DNA of 64,000 nucleotides from positions 1 through 64,000 of the forward strand of contig JAMPIV010018978.1 in NCBI GenBank assembly GCA_024509875.1. The letters run 5' to 3'. The stretch's first letter is position 1; every line of letters starts with the position of its first letter. The position numbers and the translations under genes were made by a program. Below, piece after piece: positions 38,743-52,224 of this stretch. Below the pieces are notes generated by a model. That model was not told the DNA's origin. It saw only the letters and a list, made by a program, of their open reading frames with translations, and searched no databases. The DNA is from Oreohelix idahoensis. Lineage: Eukaryota > Mollusca > Gastropoda > Stylommatophora > Oreohelicidae.

Positions 38743-41700
38743 TTAAGTGGAGTCATGTGGGCATCTAGACAGTATATCCGCCATGACATTATCCGAACCA
38801 CGGATAGCTCGTACCGTGAAATGAAAAGGTTGAAGAGCAATGGCATATCGAGTGGATCTCGAGCGCTTCAAGTTCTTACTCTGAATACCTGTAAGGGCTT
38901 TTTGGTCGGTTTCCACAATGAAATGTGCACCAAGAAGGAATCTTTGTAACTTCAGGATTGACCAAACCATAGCCAACAATTCACGGTCTAGAACCGAGTA
39001 ATTCCTTTCTGCCGCATTCAGTTTCCTAGAGATATACATTACAGGATGCAGAGTTTCTGAATACTCCTGCATTAATGCCGCCTCGATCCCAGTGGATGAG
39101 GCATCACTACGAAGCACAAAAGTCTTATCAGTAGTAGGTAACCTTAAGATTGGAGGAGATGAGAATAACGTCTTAATCTGATCCAATGAAGATTGGCATT
39201 CATGGGACCAGTGCACCATATTAGGAGACCCTTTCTTAAAAAGGGTTGAAAGAGGTGCCATAATCGAAGATAGATTCAGAATGAATCTCCCGTAAAATTG
39301 TATTAGACCTAAGAGACTACGTACTTGCTTCTTCGTCTTAGGAATAAAAATGTTAAGTATCTTAGAAGTGTTATTGTCTTCTGTCTTCAAGAGACCATGA
39401 CCAACACGGTGACCCAGGAAAGATACTTCACTAAACCCGACATAGGCTTTAGAGTGTTTTGCAGTCAAACCATGCTCGCGTGGAGTAGATAGTAACTCAT
39501 ATAAACCCAAATAGTGATCTTCCCAAGAATCACTGAAAAGACAAATATCGTCCAAGTATGCAATTACATCTGAACGATATGATAGAATTCGACGCATCAT
39601 GCGTACGAAAGTAGCTGGAGCGTTCATAAGGCCGAAAGGCATGGAATTCCATTGAAATAAACCCCTAGGTGTTGAGAAAGCAGTGAGAGGTTTGGCTCGT
39701 TCAGTTAACGGGACTTGCCAATAACCTTTTGACAAGTCGAGTTTGGTAAAGAATCGAGACTTAGAAAGTCTAATAAGTAGATCTTCTAACAAAGGCATAG
39801 GTTCAGCATCAAATTTCGTAACTTGGTTTAATTTGCGATAATCAACGCAAAGACGTATGTTATTGTCTTTCTTTCGAACAATAACCATGGACGAAGAGTA
39901 TGCTGAAGTGGATGCTTCAATTATTTTTAATTGTATCATTTCATCCGATTCTTTCTCGACTTGTGTCTGAAAATGAATAGGGATAGGGTAAGGTCTGACC
40001 CTGATAGGATTATGGTCGGTAAGTATTATGTCATGTTCAATGACACTTGTGTGTCCAGGAATGTCGGTAAGGACATCCTGAAAAGTTTGAAACATAGAAG
40101 AAGCTTGTCGCTGTTCCTCAATTGATAAATTAGGAGAAACAGTAACGTTTTTCCATGATTCCGTAGGATGAAGTGGAATCATAGGAAGAGGAAGATTAAC
40201 ATCAGAAAAAATAGTTTCCTCAATCTGTATTACCGACAGGGATGTAATGATCATGTGGGACTGGAGCATCGTCCGTAGCCTGGAAAATAGGCTGCAAATA
40301 GTCTGCTCGTTCATGAAATTCCGTAAGCATATTTATATGAAAAGTTTTATGCTTTCCATCAATATCGACAACATAGTCGACATCGGAAATTCTTGAGACT
40401 GTTGCATACGGACCTTTCCATGCAATAAGAAGTCTGTTTTCGCTACAAGGGAGCAAAACAAATGCTTTGTCGCCAGGACAAAGTTGTCGTAGGCATCTAT
40501 TCTTATTTGCAAACTGCCTTGCCTTTTCTTTAGCAAATTCGGATGAGGAAGTTGCTAGTTTACATGCCTCTATAATCTTCTGCCTGAGAGCAATGACATA
40601 CTCATAAGAAGATTGAGTGTCATCGTTAATATTATCAGCAGTTATAAGATCATGAAGTAAAGACATAGGACCGCGCGGTCGCGCGCCAAAGACAAGTTTG
40701 AACGGAGAAAAACCTGTTTGTTCGTTGGGGACCTCTCTATATGCAAAGAGAGCCGCGGGTAAAACCATGTCCCAATCCTGAGGATGATCCTCAGTTATCT
40801 TACCAAGTAAGTTCTTTAGTGTTCTGTTCAGACGTTCGACTAATCCATTAGACATTGGGTGATAAATACTACTCAGATACCTTTTAATATGCAGAGTAGA
40901 CATCACCTACGACATAATGTCTGATATTAATTGGGTGCCATGGTCTGACAATATTTCTCTGGGAAATCCCAAGCGAGAAAATATCAGCCATAAAGCGTCT
41001 GCGATATCGACAGTGGAGATGCTCTTAAGAGGTATAGCCTCTGGCCAACGTGTGCACATGTCAACACATGTTAGGATAAATTGATGTCCCCTGGCTGACT
41101 TGATCTTAAAAGGACCAATAATATCTATTGCCATTTTCTGAAACGGCCGAATAGGAATGTCTGCAGCCTGGATAGGCGCTGCATGACGTGGGCCTCTTGA
41201 TTTCACTTTTTGACATATTTTGCAAGATCGGCAATAAATACGTATGTCTTTGTTTACAAATGGCCAAAAGAAAGCCGCAAGAATTCTCGACTTAGTACGG
41301 GAAAAACCCATATGTCAGGCACACTGAGAGTCGTGTGCATGCTGTAGAATTTGCACTCTTATACTCTTGGGCACGAGAATTTGTGATTGCATAGCCGTAG
41401 ACGAGTCTTGTACCATACGTAAAAGTACGCCATTCTTCATTGTAATCCAAGACTTGCGATTTGTGTTCTGATTCGGATCACCTTTTTTTGCAAGGATGAA
41501 GAATTTTTTTTTTTAAAGAAGGATCATCTTCTTGCAATTTTATGAAAGAGTCACGTGAAATTACCAAGTGATCATCTTGGTTATGCACTTCATTACTTTC
41601 AGTTGATGAAGTTTGAGGCATATTAAGAGCTTGAGCTCGTGTGACCACTGCATTGGCAGCTTGGATATTTTGCTCTTCCCAAGCAGCAATCTGCTAAGGG

Positions 41701-42318
41701 GAACATTCCTTAACTCCGTGAATAAGAAAGATGATAAGATCAGCAATAGGATTCAGTAGAAGACACGCGTGGATATCTCCCGTGAAGAAGGGAGTAGCAA
41801 TGTGAATGATAGCAGTTGGATATTTTTCCAAAGTGCCACCAAATGTCACATTTGACCACTTTTCCAGTGGCACAGGTAGGATCTATAAGAGATTGCTTAA
41901 CTCCGATAGTAGTGCATCCAGAATCGAAAAGTAGAAGACTGGATTACTATTCACTAGACCTTTATGTAAGATAAGAGATCCTCTCCCGTCATGCGCAACT
42001 GCAGCAGGGAGAGCGGGAAGAGGGTGACCACAACTTAAAGTACTTACAGTAGTCGGTTGGAACAATGTTGAGCATTGGGGGCATTGAGATGCTCTCCCAA
42101 AATCAAACGCAGAACAAGTGATAGCATTAGAGTTTTTATTATCATTCACCTGACCACAGACTCCCTGAGACTCTTGTTGTGCAGAGTTTGCCTGTTGATA
42201 ATATCTATGTTTATTATGTTGAGATCTACCACGATTATTATTCCCTCTGAAATTGTCATAGTTTACCCTACCGTGACCACAGTTCTGGTTCGAATCCCAG
42301 TTTCCACAATCACTATTG
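38743..42318 (-). pseudogene. E4 Pol: protease-integrase-RT-RNase H, broken
   Basis: Homologous to E3 Pol throughout. RT and RNase H are open from 40314 to 38743 (KLDLSKGYWQVPL, MPFGLMNAP, YLDDICLF, RSDAS, LDRELLAMVW). Integrase is open in two blocks, 40220-40906 and 40907-41311, separated by a TAG at 40907; core motifs MAIDIIGPF, LSDHGTQL and NGLVERLNR are intact, and a TGA replaces a residue in the zinc domain near 41314. The protease is frameshifted at its catalytic Asp (near 41930). A T-run near 41510 adds another shift. Gene order as in E3. Confidence 0.9.
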
Positions 42319-43595
42319 TTATTGATTAGAGTATCTACCTGTTTGGTTTCGATGTCCCCGCGAAGAATAGCCTTGATAGTGTCTATTATGACTACCTCTA
42401 CGAAAGTTTCCATAATTATTGGACCCAAAATATCGAGGACTGTCAGATCGCCTCCAGTTCTTTGAAGAAGAACCATTATCTGATGGGTTACCTTGATTTT
42501 GATCATAATTACGATTGCTCTTCTTATTAAAGTTATGTTGAGCACCTTGAAATTTACGAAGAAAGTTAGGGTCATATGGTGCTACAGAAGCAACTGGCAA
42601 ACCTTCTTTAACTTTAGAATTGCTAACAGTAACATGAGGGTTCGCAGTGACATTCTGGCAACAATATTCTTCCATGTCCTTTATATTCTTAGGTTTACGC
42701 TCATGTAGAAAAGCAAGGAAAGACTCATTGACAGATGATATAACTTTGTCTCTAAGTAATAAGTCCATAAGGGCTTCATATGTATGTTCTGTCTTAGACA
42801 GCTCAATCCATCGTGTAAATGTAAGACGTATCTTTGAGATGAATTCTGAGAATTCTACACCAGTTTCAGGTAACATATTCTTGAAACGAAGACGATAACC
42901 TTCCTCGGTAAGTTGATATTTCTTCAATAAGGCTGCCCTGACAACATCATAATTATTCTTGTCAGGCTCATCTACCATGCTTAACATAGTCAGAGCTTCA
43001 CCCTTAAGTATCTCTGACAACTGATTAACATACTCTGACTTATCCACCTTATGAGATTGGCATGACCGTTCAAATCTATCCAGATAGAACGTTATATCGT
43101 CAATAGAAAAATTGAAAGCAGGTAGTTTGACCTTATAAGTAGTAGTATGTGTCTTATTAGAAGTAGACTGATTATTTGGATCATTAGCATTACCCATATT
43201 CATCAACTTCAATTTCTCTAACTCCAAAGCTAAGAGTTTTTGTTCATGTTTTATCTTCGCTTTTCTCTCTCCTCAGCTTCTCTGTCTAACCTTTTATTTT
43301 CAGCCTCTCTATCTAATCTTTTATCTTCAGAGTCTTTTTCCATTTGTAGCTGGATTTTTCTCTCCTCAGATTCTCTCTTTTGTTTTTCCATTTCCTTCTG
43401 GAATTTCCTTTCATCTGCCTGCATCTGCAACCTTAAATTCTCAGCTTCGATTTTCTTTTGTTCAGCTTTTGTTTTCTGTCTCTTTTCTTCCGACTTCAGT
43501 GCCTTGGCATACTGAACAGTCGCGAATTCTTCCAATTTGTCACCAGATTTACCAAGGGATTTCCCTTGCTCAATAAAGTACTCAAGTGTAGACAT
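42319..43595 (-). pseudogene. E4 Gag: coiled coil plus capsid
   Basis: The first 114 residues (43595-43251, ATG start) are a coiled coil rich in Glu/Lys/Arg (ADERKFQKEMEKQKRESEER). A frameshift near 43250 leads to the capsid part (LPAFNFSIDDITFYLDRFER, TMLSMVDEPDKNNYDVVRA, MLPETGVEFSEFISKIRLTF) and a Gly/Arg/Asn-rich nucleocapsid. Further downstream in the pol frame lies CPQCSTLF...LSCGH near 42050, the same CX2CX13CXH motif as E3. No CCHC knuckle is seen. Confidence 0.86.
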
Positions 43596-44359
43596 TATGT
43601 CTAATAATATGAGATCAGTATCCTGAAATAATAAATTACCTTATTTCAACCTCAGTGGTAACAAGTCTTTTAATAAAGCACTTGTATAATCAGCTCACTT
43701 TATCCCAATCTCTGTGGGAGACAAGTCTTTGACAAAGAACTTGTATAATCACCTTTATGACAATAATAATATTACCAATAATCACCTCTATAATCCAAGT
43801 ACCCTATAGTACCAATAGTGTATGACTATATATAAATATATAAACAGCGTATGACAACAAATACTAACATAAACAAAGAACAAGCATCAAGGACAAAACG
43901 ATAACATTCGCAGAAATCAAATAAGCATTAAAGCGGAACTAAAGAAAATATCACAAAGCATGTGATGATAATTGCGAAGAGTAAACAAAACACATTATGC
44001 AACAGTGTTTAAACATAAAGGTTGTATAGAACTAAATGAAAGGAAGAGAAGACGGACAGATACAAACAAATCAAATAAAAAAACTAAAGAACAGCAAAAA
44101 AATAATGACAATAACGACAAAGAAAAGTACACCTCGTCACAACTAAACAAAAATAGAAACAAATTGTCGCTAGCAATTTCCACTGAGGGGAATTTGTACA
44201 GTCCCTAAAGAACGCTATTATAGGTCCTCTGCAACGTGGTATACCCTATAATAGACACCACCCAACCAAAAAAAACCCGCAGAAATATCAATAACACATA
44301 ACATATAAACATGTAAAGCATAAACAAGGATGTTTAAATGTGGAATGGCACACCATAAA
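43596..44359 (-). other. E4 leader and primer-binding-site candidate
   Basis: Non-coding 5' leader. Adjacent to the LTR the element strand reads TTTATGGTGTGCCATTCCAC, with a TGG three bases in, a candidate primer site. Near 43650-43750 two imperfect copies of an AAGTCTTT..AACTTGTATAATCA unit occur. E3 lacks nearly this whole leader. Confidence 0.5.
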
Positions 44360-47359
44360 TGTAACAGGCTAATTCTGTGTGGTGAATTAGTTGTTATTAT
44401 TGGTTTAAATATTATATTAATGGTATTTGGTGTGAGGTCAGCTATGCAAGTCCCTGAGGTTTATTAAATACAAATAAGTTTACAGGGTACCTGTCTACTT
44501 CCACCACGACCTCACCCGATTATATATCTTCCCCTACTGAAGTGTATTGGTGTGTGTATGTTGTCTAGCAAGTGTCTAGGGTATATGCAATGTGATGAAG
44601 TATATGAACAGGACAACAACTACACCTATTACTAATAAACAATGATTAAACAAGTCACTGGGTAAAGTTTTGAATGTAACTTATTTATTTTACAATTTAT
44701 TTTCCTGTATCTAGTTATTCTTCTGACACAGGAATAATCAACTCAACATGATAATGAAATTATTTACAACCAATTATTATACAACTGTCATTGAGTCGGT
44801 GTTATCCCACAATTATTTATATGTCTCAAGCTGGGAAAATGTCAAGTATTTCTTGCTCCTAGAAAAGGGTACAAGTTTATTGAACGTTTTTGTTCCTCAC
44901 TGTCTGATACACTAGCTTTTGTGAAAACTGAGAGACTGGATTGTTTGTGATATCAATTTCCCAGACAAGTCTTATCTGAGGTCTCTGAAACCAGGCTGAT
45001 TGAAGTATGTATAAAACGCCAGCATCCACTGCCAAGACACGATTCTGCTTCTATAGGTAAATCACTGTGTAGGCACTCAGTAGTTAGGCCTCACTGCAGA
45101 ACTTAGGGACAGGTGTTAGATCACCTGGGCTCACTTTCACTCGTAGATGAAACTCTGGAACAATACAAATGTGTCCCACTCAGCATCTAATAATCTCTCT
45201 CTTTCATTATTCTAACATGGCAATATCATCAGACATCAGTATGGTAACTAAACAATTAGTTAACGTTCTCAATTTGGTTGGTACCCCCTTCTGGATAAAT
45301 AACTTTCAAACCCCCGTTTGACCTTTTCCTTGATAAAGGAAACATTTTACATTAATACTATCAAGTCATGTACAATCACGGTGACTTGCTGAAGAAGACG
45401 GCCAGTGATCTTCCTGGTCTTATGTCGTAACACAATAAATATTTAATTTAATTTTCTCCCCATATGGCAGAAAGCCTGCCTGGCTTTTCTACACCAGGTT
45501 AATACAGTTCCTAACAACGCTGTGAAACAACACAGAGTTTGATGTTGGCTTCCCTCCAGATAAATGTTTCCCCTTTAAGGTTCATACAGAGTCGATAATG
45601 CATACATGATAAAATGACAATATAAATGTTAATATAAAGGTTTTCAGTCTTACAGCAATCAAAGAAATTTTAAACACCAATTAGTTGAATATTGCGATAT
45701 ATGGTAACAAATCCAGATCGCTGCTTGTGCAGAATTAGCAACCAAGACAGTACTCTTGCCTTGTCCATAACAACAACATTTTTAGTGTAAGAAATTTTTC
45801 ATCTAGTGGCCCCCTATACTCAATACTAATTGGTTTTATACAACCGTTTGTCTATTATACTACAGCTAATCAGAGACTGTTTAGTGAATAGCGTTCCTTT
45901 TCAAATAAAACTGACCTCAAATATTCAAAATAAGGACTCCTTCCCCTTTAACCCCACCTACGGGCGAAACTGAGAAAGATTTTCAAGTCCATCTGTCTAT
46001 CTGTCTTCAGTCCAACTTCTTTATTTCTTACTAGTTTTAAATACTAATACATACTTATTAATCCTGCTGTTATCTATTACACAGTCAGTACATATTTATT
46101 CTTGTATGTCTTTCTAATGCCTAGTATCGTTTTATTTCCTACAATGCTTCAAATAAAACATTTCCTCTCCTATTCAATTTAAATTGGTAAACACGAACTA
46201 AGGTCACTCCGTCTCACACCCTATTTAGTATTACACATTCAAAAAAAAATCTCACGTTACTTGCATTTTTCCTTTTATTTTCAAACTACCGTATGCAGAA
46301 CGAACACTACGTTACGTCACAAAATTTTAGCAACTTGCGTGTGTGTGTATCGTCTGCCAAGTCCAACCGTTTGAATATATGTCCAGAACGCGTGTCGCGA
46401 AAAAAAGGGGGTCTTGCAAGGTATAGGAAGTATTTGTGTTAATTCTTGCTGCAGTTTCGTTCTACAAGAAAATATTTAGTCTCAAAGCCAACGCTAGCAA
46501 AGCGTATAATGTTAGACTGCGGAAAATCGTTTAGGCATTACTTCGGTATACAATTTGAGCGTGCTGCTGGCGTATGGGAAGAAGCCAGTCAGACACACAC
46601 GGGCTGGTTCTATATATTAGCATTGGGAGTACAATTTCCTGGAATTTAGCATTTGTTCTCACAGATTTTACTACATTCTGTCATCATAAATGTTGAGAGC
46701 TAATTTGACTGATCGCCATAAATGTAACCGTCTATTCTTGACGTAGAAGGCTCACACTGGATACCATAAATGTAAACAGTCAGGAATGGTCTGTGTTCGT
46801 CCAGGCGTAACAGGTGTCCGTGACGTAAATAAGACAGGTACAGTTTGGCCACTGTAAATGAAGAGTTGAATGTTGAAGAATGTCCAGTATCAATGTAGAA
46901 ACGATTCTAAGCCAGACAGGCGGGCATAACTACATACAGGCCCTGGTTGGCCGCAACAATGCTGGCATTCGTTTTGATGACTTGAAAGTGTTGAGGTGTT
47001 GTATGAATATATAGTGTGAGTAGACCTCAATGAATGCGAATGCGTGTATGAGAGTTCGTTGAAGCCAATGCTACTAAATGACGTCACACTTGTTGTAGTA
47101 ATTACATGTAGTAATTCACATAGTTCTTGGAACACCTCTGACGTTTGATTGACTTTAATACATCACAACGACAGGTACGCCGACATCAACATAAAATAGT
47201 CATTGACAATTCAGGACATAGCATGTATGAATACAGTTCATTCAGCAAGATGTGCATGTATATAATAAAGCTGATCTCGTACAATTCCACCTTCGTCAGC
47301 TACAACAAAATACAGCAAATAAGTGAGTTTACACCACTCCTTTCTGACATCAGTAAGTC

Positions 47360-47437
<78 letters not shown>

Positions 47438-47951
47438 GTCTACAGCAGGCCGCGCAATATGGCGGGCCTATAGATATGATGGTCTCTGTGGTATTTCAAT
47501 AACAACAGGGTGAGTCAAACCTTGTTCAATGGTATCGCCGCTAATAGCGGGATACAACAAATATAAAGTACTTTAGGCATACACAGGCCCGAAGCAAATA
47601 ATGATAGCATATTTCATGAGCTCCAATTCTGGCAATCTTAAACGGACTCTTTCCCGCCCATGGGAAAAGTCACTGAGCTGGTTTCAAAAATGTCATATAA
47701 GATTCTGACAAACGAGGGAAACAGTTTTAAGAACAAAGTACCTTACTGTCCCATCAGAATAAATATCACAACACTCACTCGCCTCCTAGGCGCATCAGAA
47801 TATAACATTGGGGAACAATCTCTAACCATCTTGGTCGAATACACACAGAGGACTTCCCCAAAACGCCTTGACCCTTTGAAAAACTACAGTTCGACTCCCT
47901 AACACAGGATGTCTTAAATCGCGCCAGATACTTCGCGCATGCGTCGTGACG

Positions 47952-47952
<1 letters not shown>
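44360..47952 (-). repeat. E4 5' LTR, interrupted and truncated
   Basis: 44360-44377 and 46681-47952 together match 36403-37677 of the other LTR. The last 225 bp (which would be the start of U3 on the element strand) are missing: the match stops at GCGTCGTGACG and a TA array begins. The right target duplicate is therefore lost. Confidence 0.88.
44378..46675 (-). repeat. Solo LTR (2.3 kb) inside the E4 LTR
   Basis: Ends TGTGGTGAATTAG and GATTTTACTACA, flanked by the 5-bp duplicate TTCTG at 44373-44377 and 46676-46680. The empty site is seen in the other E4 LTR near 36416. It shares with the E2 LTR the start TGTGGT, the GAGGTCAGCTATG block near 44433 and GTGTCTAGGGT near 44571. No internal region is left, so it arose by LTR-LTR recombination. 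No gene is seen in it. Confidence 0.9.

Positions 47953-47995
<43 letters not shown>
47953..47995. repeat. (TA)n microsatellite
   Basis: Short TA array joining the truncated E4 LTR to the first MITE. Confidence 0.95.
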
Positions 47996-47996
<1 letters not shown>

Positions 47997-48707
47997 TGTT
48001 CAAAAAAAGAAACGCATAGCTATCCGAGGACGCGTTTTTATGAGTTTGTAAGTAAAATTTGGTGCTAGGGTATATAAAAACCAGCCTCAAATGTTCTTTA
48101 CAGTGTCACATGCACGTGTTGACCTGAATTGCGTTCGTTTTTGTAATCGTTACAACGCAGTGGTCAATAGTGTATATGACGCAATTTTTGAGCACAGCTC
48201 ATGTTGCTCGCACGTGAAAGCAACAACATTTGGGGTGAACACTATTCACTGACTACGCAACTGAAACCCTATAAAAGGTTAACGCTACACACAAAAATTC
48301 AGTTAATTTTCAAGCAGACATTTATGCCGTCTCTATCAATAAATTTAAGGAACATTGCTATTGGCCGTTTGCACGCAGGCAAAAATCAAAGTCAGGTTGC
48401 CAGGCATCTAAACGTGCATCAGAGTACCATCAGTCGACTTTGGCACCGGTTCCACGCATCCATGCCCAGAAGATTCCAGTCGCTGATCGATGCACGTGGA
48501 GGTCACACACCATACTAACGGGAAAGCCCGTACGCCAAAAACTCTCATGACTCAGATACAAAACAACTGTCAATTGATTGGTTGAACCCTAAGGTATTCT
48601 TTTGTGCAATTTGAACAATTAACTCATTAAATTAAAAAAGTTATTGAATGTCAAAATTGTGGCTATGTGTGTGCCTTCAGTAGCTATACGTTTCTTTTTT
48701 TGAACAG
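47996..48707 (+). mobile_element. Tc1-derived MITE, copy 1 (712 bp)
   Basis: Terminal repeats CTGTTCAAAAAAAGAAACGC and complement, TA on both sides. It is an internal deletion of the element at 24922-26452: the transposase N-terminal helix-turn-helix (LNVHQSTISRLWHRF) is fused to the C-terminal end (ASMPRRFQSLIDARGGHTPY), open at 48201-48518 for 105 codons. Catalytic domain entirely absent, so it needs a transposase in trans. Confidence 0.94.
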
Positions 48708-48709
48708 TA

Positions 48710-48854
48710 TAATTCAAATGGCGCAAACTCCGTATTTTCGTTGGGAATTTCTCTATAGGCGAAGATAATAGCGGGTAATATTCTATCCCAATCTTGTGGA
48801 TACTTAGTCGTAACCTTTCCCAACATTTGTTTTAAACTTCAGTTAATCTTTATA
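48710..48854 (-). pseudogene. Gypsy integrase scrap between two MITEs
   Basis: The minus strand reads LGKVTTKYPQDWDRILPAI and FAYREIPNENTEFAPFEL, homologous to the integrase core C-terminal segment of E3 (DHPQDWDRVLPAALFAYREV). About 48 codons; similar to but distinct from E3 and E4. All that is left between the MITEs at 47996-48707 and 48857-49570. Confidence 0.85.
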
Positions 48855-48856
48855 TA

Positions 48857-49570
48857 CTGTCCAAAAAAAAGAAACGCATAGCTACTGAAGGCACACACAT
48901 AGCCATAATTTTGACATTCAATAACTTTTTTAATTTAATGAGTTAATTGTTCAAATTGCACAAAAGAATACCTTAGGGTTCACCCAATCAATTGACAGTT
49001 GTTTTGCATCTGAGTCACGAGAGTTTTTGGCGTACGGGCTTTCCCGTTAGTATGGTGTGTGGCCTCCACTTGCATCGATCAGCGACTGGCATCTTCTGGG
49101 CATGGATGCGTGGAACCGGTGCCAAAGTCGACTGATGGTACTCTGATGCACGTTTAGATGCCTGGCAACCTGACTTTGACTTTCGCCTGCGTTCAAACGG
49201 CCAATAGCAATGTTCCTTAAATTTATCGATAGAGACGGCATAAATGTCTGGTTGAAAATTAACTGAATTTTTTGTGTGTAGCGTTATCCTTTTATAGGGT
49301 TTCAGTTGCGTAGTCAGTGAATAGTGTTCACCCCAAATGTTGTTGCTTTCACGTGCGCGCAACATGAGCTGTGGTCAAAAATTGCGTCATATACACTATT
49401 GACCACTGCGTTGTAACGATTACAAAAACGAACGCAATTCAGGTCAACACGTGCATGTGACACTGTAAAGAACATTTGAGGCTGGTTTTTATATACCCTA
49501 GCACCAAATTTTACTTACAAACTCATAAAAACGCGCCCTCGGATAGCTATGCGTTTCTTTTTTTGAACAG
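48857..49570 (-). mobile_element. Tc1-derived MITE, copy 2 (714 bp), inverted
   Basis: Same family and the same internal deletion junction as copy 1 (GGTTCCA/CGCATCC), in opposite orientation; TA on both sides. Encodes the same short helix-turn-helix remnant (49047-49241). Confidence 0.94.
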
Positions 49571-50167
<597 letters not shown>

Positions 50168-51970
50168 GTGGAAGACAATTCCAAAGATGAGCAGCAGAGT
50201 ACGATAAGCTTTTCTTGAATAAGTCAAGCCTAGGCTTGGGCACTTGCAATCTGTTAAAGCGTAGACTGCGTCTTTCATTGTAATTGAACATTGGCCACAG
50301 ATATTCTGGAGCATTGTGTGACAGGATTTTGTGAACAAATTTAGCTTTGTTATACAGAAGGCGCTTTCTTAAGGGCAGTATTCGGAGGTTTTTATAGAAA
50401 TCTACACACTGAGTTAGGCAATTGTCAGAGACTAGACGCACTGCACGCTTTTGTAGTGAACGGAGTCTCTTTGTGTTGGACATAGAGCAACCATCCCAGA
50501 TTGTGGAGCAATAATCAAGGTTTGCTTGTATGTGAGATATATAGAACAATTTTCGTGCATCTTCGTCTAGGAAATGTTTGATTTTAGCTAACTGGTAAAC
50601 TTTATGTGCCGTTTGCTTGGTCAGTGCATGTACATGTGAGTTCCAGTTTAGATGCTGGTCAACGATTATACCTAGAACTTTATGTTCATTAACGTTTTCA
50701 ATTAGTGAGGTACCAATGTAGATCTGAAGTGTTGTTTTCTCTGAATTTTGTAATTTTTGTCTAGTTGATATTAACGTGCATTTCGTTTTAATGATATTTA
50801 TTAGCGTGCGACAAGACTTGAGATGGCCTCAGCTGCCATGACAAGGTTGAATGTGATCTGGAAAAGTAACATCTGTTTTTCTGTGAAGATCAAATTATAC
50901 AAATCACTTGTATTATCTATTCTCTTGTATGGGTGTGAGGGCTGGACACTCACTGCAGATACGGAGCGAAGGATTCAGGCTTTCGAGCATAAATGTTATA
51001 GAAGAATTTTGCGCATTTGATATAAAGAGCACAAAACAAATGTCTATGTTAGAGAGAAGATAAACACGTATGCAGGCCATCAAGAACCACTTTTGTCAAT
51101 AGTGAAACGTCGAAAGCTTGCCTGGTTTGGGCATGTAACTCGTCATGACTCCCTTTCGAAAACGATCCTCCAGGGAACAGTCGAAGGTAAACGGAGAAGA
51201 GGAAGGCAAAGAAAATCCTGGGCTGATAACATCAAAGAATGGGCAGGACACGGTTTCTCCACACTTGTACGCATTGCTGAGAATAGAGAGCAGTGGAGGA
51301 CCCTGTCTGCTGATGCTTTCACCATGGCACCCCTACGACCCATGACGGGTTATGGGTTGAGATGAGATGATTAGCATGTGATTACCGTTGCTCCACTTAA
51401 TCAGATTATCTGTATCCTTTTGTAACGATAGTTCGAGTGTTTTACAACTTTTATCACTCTTGTAATCAGTACAGTCGTCCGCAAACAGATCACAGAATGA
51501 GTGCTTGATGTGAAGAGGAAGGTCATTAATGTATATGGTAAAAAGTAGAGGACCAAGTATAGAACCCTGAGGAACGCCAATATTTATTACTGCTGGGCTA
51601 GAATATGAGTTATTGTAAGAAACTACATGTTTTCTGTCAGACAGGAATGATGTAATCATTGTCATTAGTTGAAAGTTTATTTTTGATGTTTCTAGTTTTC
51701 TAATTAAAATAGCGTGATCTATCATATCAAATGCTTTTTTAAAGTCTACAAAGACTGCCCCACACATGTTATCGTTGTTAATATTTAGGTGCCAGTTGTT
51801 TATCATCTTAGTTAGAGCAGTGTGACATGAATGTTTAGGCCTAAACCCCGATTGACTATCAATTAGCAAGTCGTTGTTAACTAGGTGTTGTAGTGTTATT
51901 TTGTGAATGTGTTTTTCCAGTGGTTTGGATAGCGATGATATTAGAGAGATTGGCCTATAGTTACCAAGGT
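50168..51970 (-). pseudogene. LINE-B reverse transcriptase fragment
   Basis: CR1/L2-like LINE. From 51960 downwards: NYRPISLISSLSKPLEKHIH, QSGFRPKHSCHTALTKM, VFVDFKKAFDMIDHAILIRK, GVPQGSILGPLLFTIYINDL and the catalytic FADD. After the RTE-B insertion (50809-51369) it resumes with LNWNSHVHALTK and HIQANLDYCSTIWDG. The endonuclease is missing (5' truncation at a GATA-type microsatellite) and the C-terminus is cut by an LTR. Otherwise the frame is open, so it is not very old. Confidence 0.92.
50809..51369 (+). mobile_element. RTE-B copy 2, inside LINE-B
   Basis: Nearly identical to 11440-11995: LNVIWKSNI, LLYGCEGWTL, RLAWFGHVTRHDSLSK-like and KSWADNIKEWAG, ending in (GAT)n. Target duplicate ATTAGC(G/A)TG at 50800-50808 and 51370-51378. 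An in-frame stop at about 51018. Confidence 0.92.
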
Positions 51971-52100
51971 TATATAGAGATATAGAGAGAGATAGAGATA
52001 GATATATATAGAGAGAGATAGAGAGAGAGATATAGAGAGAGATAGATATACTGTATATATATATATCTGTATCTCTCTCTATCTCTTTACTCTATGAACT
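51971..52100. repeat. (GATA/GAGA)n microsatellite
   Basis: GAGATA repeats, then a short TA run and CTATCTCT repeats, i.e. inverted arms that could fold back. Non-coding sequence continues to 52224. Confidence 0.9.
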
Positions 52101-52224
52101 ACCAAAATGTGCGCGACTCCTGTTGCCTTCTTCTCCGTCCTTCTAATTATTCTCCTTTTTCTTCTCATTTTTTTAGTACGAAGCTGACTCGATTAGGTAA
52201 TACAGGTTTTTCACAACCTCGTAT

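Larger units (their letters stand above)
36403..47952 (-). mobile_element. Gypsy element E4 (GMR1-like, relative of E3), decayed
   Basis: LTRs at 36403-37902 (complete) and 44360-47952 (interrupted by a solo LTR and truncated on the right). Minus-strand order is gag coiled coil, capsid, protease, integrase, RT, RNase H, all closely related to E3 but with several frameshifts and stops. Unlike E3 it retains a 760-bp leader and the Gag coiled coil. Confidence 0.92.

Noticed and set aside
43972..44208. Lys/Asn-rich ORF in the E4 leader
   Set aside because: Low-complexity A-rich sequence on the strand opposite to the element, with no similarity to anything recognisable.
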